NCBI RefSeq assembly: GCF_963678635.1 | Contig: NC_087065.1 | Span: 4,728,209 to 4,792,208 of the forward strand | Length of the DNA stretch: 64,000 bases | Direction: 5' to 3' | Source of the DNA: Symsagittifera roscoffensis | Lineage: Eukaryota; Xenacoelomorpha; Acoela; Convolutidae | Shown here: in pieces, positions 1-12,980 of the stretch | Layout of the letters: every line of letters starts with the position of its first letter | Numbering within the stretch: position 1 is the first letter of the stretch | Made by a program: the position numbers and the translations under genes | Notes under the pieces: generated by a model | What the model saw: the letters and a program-made list of their open reading frames with translations, nothing else | Database searches by the model: none | What the model was told of the DNA's origin: nothing

Positions 1-2
1 AG

Positions 3-1940
3 GGGAAGAAGATATACTTATTAGTCGCTATCGATAGATACTCAAAATTTCCATCAGTCAAAGTAACGAAATCTACAGGGGGAAAATCAACAATAAAATT
101 TCTCCGTACTTACATAGACACTCATGGAATACCGGAATCAATTAAAACGGACCAATTTTCGGGGTTCAAAGGGAAAGCTATGAAAAAATTTTGCACCGAA
201 AATAACATCACACAAAAATTCTGTCCAGTCGGGGATCACCGAGGATGCGGCTTAGTCGAACGAACGATACAAACCATTAAAAGAAGATTGGGGGTAATGC
301 TACTCGACGAGAAAGTACAATCGATTAAATTATGTTTGAGTACAATAATTAGGGACCTAAGATGGAATAAACAGAAATCAATAAAAGTGTCCCCGTTCGA
401 AGCACACTTTGGCCGATTACCGAAAACGGAATTTAAGATCGTAAGGGATAAATTTTTGATGGATTCTGATCGTTTAGATAAAGAACACTTGGAGAGATCG
501 GCACTAACAGCATCACAGCTGAAAAGGCGAATAGATCAGTCGAGGGAGAATGTTAAAATCATTCGCAAAGGACGAAATAGCAGGGATACAAGCCCTTTAT
601 TTCGACACGACACGGCGATGACAAAAGATAGGGCCAGAGCTAAAGAACTCAAACAACTTCTAGAGGCAAACGCTAGGTGGAATGCCACCAGACGGGACCT
701 CTCAGACAGCGAATTACGCCGGGTCGTAGATGAAACCAGTACGATAAATCCCGAACTGAGGAAAGAACTTCTATACTCATGGGAACGTGGATTCATCGAA
801 GACAAACAAACCACATCAAAGGAGGATTTGTCTGGAAGTTTCCTTCGGAAACACGAACAAAGGAAGAGCGGGAAGGCCCTGACAATACCCTTGAAATCCA
901 AGATAGTATCAGAGACACCATCGACCATCAAAACGGCTGCGGGTGCAGTATATAGAAAAAGCGACATTGCACGATCTAAACTGTCAACACAGCCCAAAGC
1001 ATATAGTTCAGAGAAAAAAAGGAGCCCAACCGGAGAAGAACCGAGAAGTAAACTGCAGAAAACAGGAACACTTCCAGTAGAGGAAGACAGCGATTCTGCC
1101 GAAGAACACGACGCGAAAGACCGGGGACTGAGAGACGAAAATCTAGAAGATAGTCAGCTAAAAGAAAAGTTCCAAAACTCACCGAGCGTAGTCACATCAA
1201 GAGATACAAGAACCGGCGGAGGCCTTAACTTAGGAGGTAAACGAGGAAAACCGAACAGAGCAGGACCGGTAGTCCAGAACCCAAAAACGACAAGGGGCAA
1301 AACCCAAGAATCAGGAACGACAAAAGCTGCCAAATCAGTTACTAAGAAACGTGATACGAGTAACGAGGCAGTATATATAGAGTCGTCGGCACCAAAGGAA
1401 GCTCCTACTACCAAGAAAATCACACAACGGACAAGTGAGAAAGAAATTCTGGACATATTTCAGAACAATAACATGACATCTCAAGAATGGGAAGAAATAA
1501 CAAATCAAGTGTTGACCCGAGGAGTCCAAAAAGAAGCCGAAAAACTATTGTCACAACAAATGGACCCGGTAGATTATTCCACACCAGGATTTGCGGATGA
1601 ATCCGATCAAGAGGAAGACACCACAACAGTCAGACGGAGTAATAGACAAACAAAAAACCAGGGACCGAAGAGGTATGGCAGTCCCGTATCACACTCGATA
1701 AAACTGATTGGTTGTGAGGATGATGTCACCGAGTTGAACCTGGCAGCACTTGAGGCCTACAGATTGCGACTAGCGAAGTTGAACATAAACAACAAAGAAA
1801 CGTCGGAAAACAACACGTTTGACAGGCTAGAGAGACACCTCTTCAAGAGAAAGTTTGGTGCCACGTCACTGGACGAGGCGGGATCATGGAACGCCGCAAG
1901 AAACAAAGAAGAAGTATTAAAGAAAATAACAAAAGACTAA
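3..1940 (+). CDS. Ty3/gypsy integrase, C-terminal part with long basic tail (5' end outside window)
   Basis: The frame is open from base 3 and entered from outside the window, so the first ATG at 180 is not the true start. It encodes the second half of a retroviral-type integrase, which joins element DNA to the chromosome. The second catalytic Asp is in SIKTDQFSGF (about 150-160) and the catalytic Glu in GLVERTIQ (about 255-265); the first Asp lies upstream. After the core comes a SPFEAHFGR module like the one in the 30-40 kb elements (TPFEAHHGR), then about 400 residues of Lys/Arg/Ser/Thr-rich tail with a RRSNRQTK motif near the end. It is not the same family as the 30-40 kb copies, because its LTR starts differently. 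No frameshift is visible, so this copy may be fairly young. Confidence 0.85.
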   Translation, partial: GKKIYLLVAIDRYSKFPSVKVTKSTGGKSTIKFLRTYIDTHGIPESIKTDQFSGFKGKAMKKFCTENNITQKFCPVGDHRGCGLVERTIQTIKRRLGVMLLDEKVQSIKLCLSTIIRDLRWNKQKSIKVSPFEAHFGRLPKTEFKIVRDKFLMDSDRLDKEHLERSALTASQLKRRIDQSRENVKIIRKGRNSRDTSPLFRHDTAMTKDRARAKELKQLLEANARWNATRRDLSDSELRRVVDETSTINPELRKELLYSWERGFIEDKQTTSKEDLSGSFLRKHEQRKSGKALTIPLKSKIVSETPSTIKTAAGAVYRKSDIARSKLSTQPKAYSSEKKRSPTGEEPRSKLQKTGTLPVEEDSDSAEEHDAKDRGLRDENLEDSQLKEKFQNSPSVVTSRDTRTGGGLNLGGKRGKPNRAGPVVQNPKTTRGKTQESGTTKAAKSVTKKRDTSNEAVYIESSAPKEAPTTKKITQRTSEKEILDIFQNNNMTSQEWEEITNQVLTRGVQKEAEKLLSQQMDPVDYSTPGFADESDQEEDTTTVRRSNRQTKNQGPKRYGSPVSHSIKLIGCEDDVTELNLAALEAYRLRLAKLNINNKETSENNTFDRLERHLFKRKFGATSLDEAGSWNAARNKEEVLKKITKD

Positions 1941-2028
1941 GGAAAAGGAGAACAATTTTCTGTAAACTTTAAACAACTCGTATTATTTATAAAATTTTAT
2001 AAAGTATTATATAAAATTTTGTTGTCGT

Positions 2029-2300
2029 CAGGGGAATGTGGTACCGTGAAGTACTGCTGCCACAGTAACCTTGGAGAATAGTGCTATTAATTATTCTGAT
2101 ATGTATTGTTATTATTATTCAAGGCCGTTCATGCAGGCCAAACGCAATAGTCAGTTAGGACATTGCTGTTGAGAGAGAGACATGAAAAGACAGGCATGAT
2201 CTCAGATCTAAAATAAGACAAGTTAGCAGTCTTATTTAAAACGTTTTACTTATTCTGTTTTATAATACTTGAGTTAAGCCAACAGCTATCACACCGTTAT
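2029..2300 (+). repeat. Polypurine tract and 3' LTR start of the first Ty3/gypsy element
   Basis: A purine run, CAGGGGAA (2029-2036), lies about 90 bases after the integrase stop and is followed at once by TGTGGTACC, a TG-type LTR start at 2037. This is the expected order ORF, polypurine tract, LTR. The right edge cannot be fixed because no second LTR copy is in the window; 2300 is a guess. Confidence 0.6.
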
Positions 2301-3353
2301 TCAATCCGTTATTTTATGATTATTAAAGCTAAAGTCAATTTTTTTATGAACCACTCAGCTTGAAACAAGTTGTTTTTTGGGAGAAGTTTTTCTTGCTAAC
2401 TAAATTGCGAAAAAATAAGGGTTGAGTGTCAACATAGTGAAGCAAAAGTTGAGCTTCATGTAACTTGCACTAGAGCTTACTTTTCAACCCAAATGGTTTT
2501 CGAAACTCACTGCAAGCTTTTTTGTAAATCTTCGTATTTGTTTAAATCTGTTTGTAATTTTAGTTAAACCCAAGATATTTTAGTTAAACCCAAGATGAGC
2601 GTCAAAAGCTATTCTATGCCAAACTTTGAAGAAACAATGTTCGAAACGGTTCAATTGATTTGTTGTTTTTAAGGGGTCAATCATCTCTGCCAAAAACCAG
2701 TGTGTCTATAACATCGTTCAACCTTACACTCAAGATGTGCAGTGATTGTTCGGTACTGTAACAAATTTCATTCACGACTAAAGGTGATTCCTGAAATTCA
2801 GGGTTTATTGCTAAAATTGTGTTTTATCATTACTTGCAAAATTAGTCAAAAGTTAAAGTTAACTAATTTAAGCAAACAGACTAGATCGCTGCTAAACCTC
2901 AGCGCTTGCTCAAGGTAAAACTTGATCGCGTTCCTATACCTAAACTTGTGTTGTCGGAAACGCAAAATACAAAAAAAAATTTGTAGCATGTCCGGGCACA
3001 CTAAAATTGATTTTTTCAAAGATGTGCTGTGAAACTTAAAAGTCACATAGAAATTTGAAGCACATTTTTCAACTTTTTTGACGTGAAACCGAATATCGCA
3101 GAGCATTCCACCCGCGCTTAGTTCGAGCAAGAAGATCACGCAGTTCGGCGCTAACGACATAATTTTTCTAATTTTTCTGTTTTGTGTGTTTGCATATCTT
3201 TCGCGCAAGGTTTTTCTCAAACTCACCTCCAACGTTTTGAATTGTGCCTAAGTCGAGTACAAAATGATCGGAAGATTTAAATACTGTAAAGCAGGGACAC
3301 AGTGTACTTTTTGCCTTCGTGCTTGCCCGCCGTACCTGGTAAATGTTCTAATT
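2301..3353. other. AT-rich non-coding stretch
   Basis: I see no convincing coding exon. A roughly 20-base direct repeat containing TTAGTTAAACCCAAGAT occurs twice in tandem near 2556-2596. The minus-strand open frame at 2846-3232 has no recognisable domain, no flanking splice signals and no conserved copy. Confidence 0.5.
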
Positions 3354-4016
3354 CAGATCTGAAAAAAAAAAATCTTTTTCAGATCATAATTTCGAAATGT
3401 TAAAATAACGCTTGGATACTTTAGGAACGGATTTTTTCAGATCTAATTTAAGATCTGAAAGTTTGTTTTGTCTTGTTATTTCAGATCTGAAAAAAAAAAT
3501 TTCAGATCTAATTTCAGATCTGAAATTTAGTTTTGTTTTGGTTTTTTTTCAGATCTGAAAAATCAACGATTTTGACACAATTTTTCCTATTTTTGATACT
3601 CTTGTATGTGATAGCTTCTACTAGCTACTAGCAGGTACTCAGCATAGTCTCCAATGGGATACTGCCAAAGCATGTTTTCCCAAGCATGAGAGTAGCGCAT
3701 GAAGTCAAGAAATTGATAGGTCTTCTAACAATTTTTGAAATCTTTTTATCGCAGTTGAAAAAGAAATTGAATTCAAAAATAACTGTATATGAAATTATTC
3801 GGAGTTTTTTTCTATTGTTGGTCAATCAAAGCATAATTGTGTATTGCAAAAATCATAAAACTCAAAAAATAAAAATTAAATTGTTTGCTTGAATCTGAAA
3901 TTTTAATTTTCAAGTTTTTTTTTTCAGATCTGAAATTTTCTATTTCAGATCCAAATTTCAGATCTGAAATTTTCAAACTTTTATCCAGATATGAAATAAA
4001 AATTTTCAGATCTGAG
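3354..4016. repeat. Cluster of CAGATCTG-type palindromes
   Basis: About a dozen copies or near-copies of the 14-base palindrome TTTCAGATCTGAAA occur in two sub-clusters, about 3354-3563 and 3921-4016, embedded in A and T runs. Neighbouring copies are also complementary to one another, so either strand could form many alternative hairpins. No terminal inverted repeat or target duplication was found that would make it a single transposon. Confidence 0.7.
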
Positions 4017-7000
4017 AATCAACTAATGTAAGAGTAGTTTCAGAGTTATGAACTGACAAGGCGCGATTGTCTTTAGCAGAAAGTGTGTATGTTTAAAAGA
4101 CCCATATGTTTCCATTTTGGAACAGTATTCTATCTGCTCTGTTAAACAAAAGTCTTTAACATCGCAGTTAAAGCAACTAGCCAATGAAAGTCAATAACAG
4201 ACCACTAACATCGTTATGAGAACGGAGCTCGATGCGTTAGAGTACCAGCCTAAGAGGAGCTCAATAAAGCTAACATTGTGGTAGTAGCTTTGTCTCATTG
4301 CCTCTTTAAATCCTCATAACTGTATAGAGTATTTAAATGGGCGCTACGTGTGTTTATTTTTCCAGCAAATCAGCAAAACCAACCTAATCGAAACTAATCC
4401 GAATGATGTCTTTGATGTATGCGTAAAAAGTCTAGGTAAAATAGTCGTCAATCAGCTTCGCCAACATGTTTAACTTCAATCTCTCAGTCACAATATCATT
4501 GCTGGAGTTGATTCCACTGCCCTTATGTGCAGATTCACAAATCAAATTCCGGTAGTTTTTGAAAGATGATGATGGATTTGTTGTCACGAGGAACCGAAAA
4601 ATCAAGACTCGTTATATCCCAAGAGACCGTTTGCAACAAGATTTTTGGCGCTTCTTTGTCGAAAATAACTTCTACGACAGCGTGAGGTGATACAAATTTC
4701 TTGTATTTGGGTTTTCTTCCACCCGAGATCAATCCATTTGTTTTCTCTTTAAGTGGGAAAAAATTTTCTGCTCTATGGAGCAACACATTGCAAGTTCTCT
4801 CACAATGTGGTTTTGAACTATTTTTGAGGTGGTACCCTTCCGGTGAATGTGATTATCATTATTACAGGCAGAGCAAACATGTTTTAGCTACTTGAATTGA
4901 TCTTTATTAAAGACCGAAAATGACCAAATTTCTCTTTACACGATATGCCAGGTGGACCAGTAGGTTTTTGTCTGCTGTCCGTGTTGATTTTCTAGTTTGA
5001 AGCAACATTCTGACTTATTACGCTAGCAATACTTGTGAACGTCGGACAAAACGCTTGCTATTAATATAGGTTCTTTGCTACTTTCTTTCTTTGAAAATAA
5101 ATCTAAAATTCGCTTGAAAATAGTTTATTAGAATGAATTTACTACAAGATTGCCTTAACTCTCGATGTTTGTTTGAATGGTTTGGTTGGAGATATTTTTG
5201 TTGAGGTTTTAAGAGAAATTGATTGGTGTCTTTAGAGAAAAAGAATGCTGTTTTTAGAGAAAAAGGTTGAAATTAATTTCAGTAGTTTCAATTTCTGTTT
5301 ATATTTCATTGGTAAACTTCTCAATTTGATTTAGCAAATAAGAGGTTAGTTTTTAGCATCGCTATCTCTCGTGATAGTCATTCACTTGTATTTAACGAAT
5401 AGTATCGTTCGCATATTTGTATTTAACGAGTGGAGTCGTTTCTATTCCCAATACTTAAAATTTTATACGAGTTATTCCAAATACTTTAAGCATTTTAGTG
5501 GTGGTCCCACACTTTGTGCGCAAAAAAATTCCATGTTTCTGTTTTAATCTGAAATCAGAACAGATTCATCTGGTTCCCGTTTAAAAACGCAAAAGTTAAA
5601 GGGTTTTCCCCGGAGCCTTTTGGTTTTTGCGTTAATAAACCCAAACCAGAGGAGTCTGTTCTGATTTTATAGTGAAACGAAAACATGGAATTTATTTTGT
5701 GCACAAAGCGTGACGGAACCAAAGTTTGCCAGAATTTCATGGCTTTCTGCTTTGCTCTTAAACAATTGTTAAAGTCCAAGAGCAAAATGCATAAACCAAG
5801 ACATTTTGCGATCCAGCAGGATCGTTTATTAGCTTGGTTTTAATAATTCAAAATTTCAAAACCCATGGAAGACAACGTCTTGAATACCACCACATATCCA
5901 AAATTGGTGGAAAAAAAACAAATCTTATCTCTGGTTTATGAGCCTCCAGTCCTGGAACTTTTTTAAATTAAATCAAGTGTGCAGCTACAACAGCATGAAA
6001 TTGTCTCAACTACTATTGGAAAAATTACAAGAGCGTCCATAACGAGAACACTCGAACTAAATTCAGCGGTTGCGAGCTTAGTTTTGCCTGTTATTAGTCT
6101 TGAGGCACGCTAGCTTTGCGTCATCTGCCAAAAAATCTGAAGAATTCATGCCAATCCTGTATGTTTCCATCAAACTGAAACAGGTTCCCTTCGGGAAGAT
6201 GGTTTTTAAGGCTGGGCATTTGAGTTTCAGCCAAATCTTGAAAAAAATGTGGCGCTCCGTTTATTCAACATGGTTTTGAAAATTCACAAGATTAGATCCG
6301 TCAATTGATTATCAATCTAGCTTTAAGTTGAACAAGAACATTGACTGAGGGAAAAAATCCTAAAGGACGTTGCAAAACCATTTTTCAGTCTCATAAATAA
6401 AGTTGGTGGATTGGAATAGTTTGTCATAGAACAGTTAGACTATTAGCAATTCGTCTGATTTATAGGAACATAAGTTTTGTGATGAATTTGCAGATTTGCG
6501 GCGTTACTTTGCGATAGACGATGAGGAAAGCAATTTTTTGTTGATTTAGTGATTTTGTTTCAGTGATTCTCTGTTTGATTGTGTTGCAGGCACCACTGAG
6601 AATTATGGAAAAATGGTTCTAACTGTTAGAGCAATTGATGGTCCCATACCTAAGTAGTCCAAAAGCATAGTCAATCATTGAAACTTTTCCATAGGATCAT
6701 ATGTGAGAATGAAACTAAAATTTGTTCAGCAATACCGGTGGTGTTGAAGGAGGGTAAATAAAATTTGGCAGGGTCGATGCTAGTACATGGTAGCTAGTAT
6801 TACAATCCCAGAGTTTTACTTACTGTTTTACCTACGATGTTGACAAGTTTTCAAAGATTTTTCTTCAAGATTTTTCAAAGATTTTTCAAGGTTCGACAAA
6901 GGTCGCGAAGATTGCTGGGTTTCTGGTGGTCATTTTTGTGTGTCATAGTTGAGACTTGATTGATTTCTGAAACTGTGTAGTTTCTAATAAAACTTTCTTG

Positions 7001-8210
7001 ATGAATAACTTTGGTCAGCGGCAAAGATTGACCAGTATAGGACAACACTCTTCCAATCCAATTGGTTTTTCTGTCGAACTCAACCATTTCGAAAAATGCA
7101 AATTTCTGAGACTACTTAAATTTGAACAGCTTTAATGCCCATAGAAGCATCGTTCTCAAGTTAGCACTGTTCTAAGTTTATTTTTTTGCTATATTCTGGC
7201 GATTGATCATCCGAGTTCTGAAAGATTTCTTTCGAATTTCAGGACAATTTTTTGTTCCAAAAAACGATTTTTTTGCTCTGTAACTCTCAAAGCCATCATG
7301 GTTTGTTTTTCCAGTTTATAATGGGTGCGCTTGACCTTCTGAAGATTTCGTTCAACCTCAGTAAAGTTCTTCGACTGTGATCCGGTCACGTGATCTGTAA
7401 GTTTCAGATGTGTCAATTTTTCGTGAAGAATTAGAAGCTTTGAACATTGAATCCTCGCCTTTTTTTCTTATCCTCAGGTTCTCAGGTCCCTGAAATTCTA
7501 GTTTTATATTTTTCAACTTCCCGGAGAACCTTTTCATTGGCTGCCCGCATCCAGCTTCAGGCGTTAAAAATTTTTATTTTAGTACCAGACCTAAGTTGAG
7601 AAAAATTGATTTCAATCATATAATAATCTGTTATAATTCTCTTTTTAAAATCAAGCTATAAAAATTCTTATACATTTTATTCGATTATAATTGCTTGTTA
7701 ACACATCTACTCTTTGATACAATTATAATCGATTTTGATTGATTATTTTGATCCCAATTCCTAACTTATATGTTTTGCACAAGAAATCCATAATTATTGA
7801 TTAGAATCCCTTTTGTTTACCATTTTGTCTTCAACCTTGCGTCTGAATTGCTGAAATTTTTCGCTTTTACTTATGTTAAAAATGAGAAAATTGTTTTAAA
7901 AGGATTCAAATGAATTCAAAATATATTTATTCATTTTTTCTTCGTAAGAGTTGTTTCATGATGCACAACTTAGATTTTTTCCACCACCAAAACATCAGCA
8001 CATTGCTTTAGTTTCATAGTTTATTCAGAAAATTTAAGTTTCACTGACCGCGGGAACCTTTCAACTATTAGGAGAGGATTTCTATGAAACTTTTGTTCCG
8101 TGGTAAGACTATGTGTTCAGATGAACCAAAGTGTGACAAGGCATCTCATTTTTAAAGATTTTGTTATTGGCAGAAACACTTAAAGCCATAGGGTATAATT
8201 TTTATCTTGT
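4017..8210. other. AT-rich non-coding stretch
   Basis: No exon with good splice signals or recognisable product was found. Short open frames here are at chance length for this composition. Repeated AAGATTTTTCAAAG-like words near 6855-6890 resemble the AATCTTGAAG repeat family at 15.2-15.9 kb. Confidence 0.5.
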
Positions 8211-8259
8211 GGCATTTGGTGTGACAAAATTTTTTGGCATTTGGTGTGACAAAATTTTT
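8211..8259. repeat. 25-bp tandem duplication
   Basis: The word GGCATTTGGTGTGACAAAAT occurs twice with a 25-base period (starts 8211 and 8236). It is a simple local duplication without further context. Confidence 0.8.
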
Positions 8260-11200
8260 GCAAATTTTTTTTTAATTGACTATAATCAATTATAATTGAT
8301 TTAAATAGTTTTTATATTAACAAAAATCAACCATAATCCATTTTAGGAGACTTCAAATTGTTTGGAAATTATCACATTTAAAATCGATTATAAATTCTTT
8401 GAACATCTTATTTTGGTTATCTTTTTCTTGATTGTCTCACAGTTTTGAAGGGGCAAACGCTTTAGATTAGTACAGTAACAACGAAGTAAAAGGAGAGTCC
8501 ATACCTCAAGCGAGAAGGGTCGGTCAAACTCTTTTTTGCTTCTGAACAAGTTTCTGGTCTTTAGATAAAACCTGTTGCAGCTAAAAAAAATTCATTTTTC
8601 TCAGTTTAGTTGAAAAAAGACAATTTAGGTATGAAAATTTTTTTTTCATGTACCTCAATAACAAACTTGAAAGCAATTCAGTAATTAGCATACGAATTTT
8701 TATTTCTATTCCGACTTATTGAGTTATTGTTTGTTAAATCGTTGTGCCAAGTTACGAGATCAAGTTTCTATGCCAAAATAAATCTCAACTTATCTATAGC
8801 AACACTGAGCAAAAAGTAACAGTCAAGTTTTTAACATAATGAGTTGTGTTGAAAAAATGAACAATTCAGTCTAAATATTGAAGTAAATGATCAGAATTTG
8901 TTAAAATTGATTAAAATGGGTTTATTGATTTGACAAGAAAAAAAAAGACTAAAACCCAAGTCTTAAGATCCTTTTTGAATTTAAGATTCTTTTTGAATTT
9001 TATGGCATTGAGAACCCAAAATGATCCATTATTATCTATGAACTTCCAATGCGGGCAGAAATTCAATACTTTAAAATATTCTCTTTTCCTGTAAAATTTA
9101 CTTTCAAAGCTTAAATTACATACTTTTTTCTACAAGAAACTTTATCAGCGTTAGACGAATAAGCGTTAGTAAAATTTCGTCAAAAATTTGGCCAAAGGAA
9201 CGCATTTCCCACTTTTCTTTCCATTTTTTCTAGTCTATTGAGTTTTTGAAAGCTCTTTTACAAATCTAAATTCGCGGAATTTTGCAAATTATAAATCCTA
9301 AGCCTAACCGAGGTTTTTATTTCAAATAAAACAATATATTGAACAATAACACAAAAATTTTCTTTTCAAATTGTTTCAGAGAACAGCTGAAAACATTCGA
9401 CCAATCAATCAAAATCATATAATTCAAAATGTTCAAACGAGCATGCTCAGACACAGGTGTGAATTCTGTCAGCTCTTAAATAGATTCATTATAAAGAATT
9501 TATTCAAGCGGTGACAGGACTCGAATATGCATCTCGGCATGCCAGTTTGAACATTTTGAGATCCTGAGGCAATTCTTTGAATTCGTTAATTTTGAAACAA
9601 CGAGATTCTTTTTGAAATAGTTATTAATTTTTTTTAAATGCAACCAGTTTGTGCCATCTGTCATAAACCATCAACTATTACTCGAACTCTTCAATTTCTA
9701 TTGTAAGAGCTCTATAGCTACTCAATTAGACCTGTCCACGTAGTGGCAATCTAATTATCAAATGGTTTTTTTTTCTCATCAAGCGTAATATTTATGGAAA
9801 GAAAGTAAATTGTGAGAGTCAATTGATTGTGTAGGACTCGCAAAATCTTTCATTTCTCAACCTACACTTTTTTATGAAAAAATGAATTGTATATGTAAAT
9901 AAGAAGAGTTTTGTTTGTTTTCAGGAATATGAAAGTATCTGAATCAATAAAAATGCATTTATTTAAATTTAAAAAAAAGGAAGGCATAGTCCATTACAAC
10001 ATAAGGGTAAATCTTTCTTTTGTCATATTCTGTTTTTAATTTTGTTAATTGAATTTTTTTTCCCAAGCTTATTTGAAGCTTTAAAACTTCACATGAACTT
10101 TAATATTCTTAGTTATCGGTAGAAAAACTGGCAAAAGCTAACTCAGAAGGTAAGTTTTGAACGATCAACGATTTATTCATTATTGAACTAAGTTTTGCTT
10201 CTGAGGAATCAGATCAAACTTAATGATGTTGATGTAATCAAGGGAAAATGAAAAAAAAAAATGCTCAGCGCGACTTATTTTCCGGTTTTGAAAGTCGAGA
10301 ACATGCAGTTTTTTGACCGAACGTCCGCGGCTGAGAAAAGTTATAAGTCAAGCATAAAATCAAAATATTTCAGATGTTGGTCGAGAAAGTCGAAACCCTA
10401 AAACGAAACCCGTCAAAACATACCAAGCACGGTCAAAACATTGGTTAAATACACTCAAAAAATACCCAATTTTGGTCAACTGCAGTTAAAAGATAGGTCA
10501 AGTAAAATCAACCAACACATAGGTCGAGCACACCTCTTTAATTAATTGCAACCCTGAAAAAAATGTTTGCATATTTTGTTAAACCCCCAATAACAAAGTT
10601 AAGTTTGAAGTAAAAAAATGCTATGTTGCATCCAAACATGCATCATTTGGTGCATTGGGTTTGTGTGGGAGTGATTTGATTTTGAATTACATAAAACCAG
10701 TTAAATTGGACGTCTTCATTTTATAAGAACTTTGCTCAGTGCGAGCAAAAGTTATCACAATTACGGTTTCTTGAATCTTCTTACAAAAACTATTAGTTTT
10801 TTGTTTTCTAGGTTGAGCTCAGTTTAGTGCACAATATCAGAAAAAAAACTAAAGAATTACTTAGTCTATATATAGTCTGGAGATGATCGAACTAAGCATA
10901 TACAGCTCAACATTTTCACCGCTTTTCAACGAAAACGCTAGAAGCAACAATGATTGATTTTAAATATTACCCTGCTCAATGAATTTCAAACAAAAAAACT
11001 GCATTTATTATATCCAAAAGATATAAATTTTTTTTATGTTTTAATTTTTTCTTTGTAAATGCTAGCTCATAAACCTTAACAAAACGTTTTTTGAAATTGA
11101 AGAAAAATCGAAAAAAGGTAAAAAATGCCATCATGTAAGGAATGTACCAAAATAGTCAACGTAGATTTTCTGACTTTTTTTCCAACATTTGTGCTATAAA

Positions 11201-12750
11201 TTCACTTTAACGCAAACTTTTTTCTTTTTGTTTTACATTTTTTTTCTTATGCGAAATCATGACCAAAAAATTTTTTCAAAAAAATTAGATTTTCGTTAAT
11301 GATGATTCCAAATGAGAAGGAAATATTTTAAAACCTAGCGAAAAAGTGAGAAAAAAATCAGCGAGAAATGAATTGTATTTTGCGAGAAACTCAGCGAGAA
11401 AAGTAATTTGTCAGGTTTTTGTGTGGTCAACACTTGGCTTTGGAATCCAACTCGAAGACACCTAACGCATATTATTTGAAAAATTGTTTGCGGAATCATG
11501 ACGTAAGCAAGCTCAACTCTGTGTTCTGATATAAAACTTATTTTGGTGTCCTAATAAATCATTTTTTGGAAAATAAATATTATCTCATTATAAGTTCTGC
11601 CAAAACTTTCCTAAGAAACAAGGCTAGCATTTTTCGATAATCTTAAGCCAAGTATTTGCAAACTATTGTTTTAAAACAATTTTTATATGTAGAGGATGTA
11701 TAAATTAATATAAAAAAGGAGAAAACAGCTTCGGGAAAAGGTAACTGTACTTTCAGGAAGTTAAAGAAGACTGTTAAAAATTGATAACTTGGCTAGCCTG
11801 GGCCATTTACGAACAATATATTTCTTTCTTATGGCATCCGAGAAAGATAAATTTATTTGATTTTAATCAAGTCTTGTTTGATTGAGTCAGTTTTCGAGTT
11901 TTAATGTTCAACTTTCAAATTTTTTGGTGGGAGATTTTTTGTCATCTGAAAAACTCTGTTGGTTAATTAACGAGCGATCTATTGCTTTTTTAACACTTGT
12001 ACACGGCAAATTAAATGCTTCAAGGTGAATTGAGTCAAGTTTGGCCTATTTATTAGAATCTGACACGCTGATTACATCCGTTTTTAATTTTTTAATAAAA
12101 CTGAAGAAAAAAACGTTTTTAATAAAACTGAAGAAAAAAGAAAGAACAAACTAATTTTGGTTTTATTGTTCTACCAGGTTTTCTGTGTCCTGTCCTCAGC
12201 TTGTCTTCCTTATGTTGAACTTAGGCTTCTTGGCTGTTTACTTTTCAAATGGGTTCTAGCAACATAGTTGGAATTCTCTAGAAGACTTTTTCTGTGCTTT
12301 TACTTTTTGCGAAGTCGTATTGTGCTCAAAAAAACAGCAAAAAAATGTATGGCTATGTCTGGGTCTTCAATTTTGCAATTTTTTCCAGGATTTTTTCTCA
12401 AACAGAACTGCAAAGGAAAAAATTTTCAAAAGAGTTATCGGTGTTTTCAAAATTCAAAAATTTCAATTGAAATAACTTAAACTGCGTTCGTAGCTGTTGT
12501 CTTTTGCGAAGCAGAGTTGAGATAAAAAAAAAACACAACAATGATACTGTGCGACTCTCATTTGGTCCGCAAACTTGCAATTTCCCGAAAAGATACTGTG
12601 AATAGAATTGCAAATGAAAAACTGGTTGATAGTTGGTATCCTCTTGTCGATGTTGAGTCGATGGTTAAATTAACGAATCAATTATCACAAAAGCTCGTTC
12701 CGAAAAACCTCAATTTGAACTTTTTTCATCGAGCTCCATTTGAAATATAA
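8260..12750. other. AT-rich non-coding stretch with dispersed AT words
   Basis: No supportable gene. Words of the type ATTATAATCGATT or CATTATAATCCATT recur here (8277-8390), around 7610-7760 and again at 18.36-18.9 kb, suggesting an old dispersed AT-rich repeat. A 27-base tandem duplication with the core AATAAAACTGAAG lies at 12094-12140. The open frames at 12268-12750 have no domain or splice context. Confidence 0.45.
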
Positions 12751-12978
12751 AAAGACTGCCCGTATCAAGCCGCATCCCTGAATGTTCCGACTGCCTTAAA
12801 AGGTCTATGTGGCAGTGTTTCGTTTAAAAAATGATGAACTTTCCTAATCAAAATGAAAAAAAAAATTGTTGAGATTTTTTTCAAATTATCCCCCACACGC
12901 CATAAAAAGTATAAAGTGATAGATTTTGCTCTTAGTGTTGTAGCATCCGTGACAAGCCTAATTCAACCAACTTGGAGC
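12751..12978 (-). mobile_element. Helentron-like non-autonomous element, interrupted copy
   Basis: This copy of the dispersed family begins at its hairpin end with GACTGCCCGTATCA. It continues through TTCCGACTG and the conserved CCCACACGCC and CAACCAACTTGGA words. It stops abruptly at 12978, where a fold-back element with TA ends is inserted. About ten further bases of the family (TTTCTAAGA) resume at 13713, after the insertion. Confidence 0.7.
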
Positions 12979-12980
12979 TA

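Noticed and set aside
536-1626. Several minus-strand open frames opposite the first integrase
   Set aside because: They are antisense shadows of the long Ser/Thr/Lys-rich tail; no start, domain or splice context of their own.
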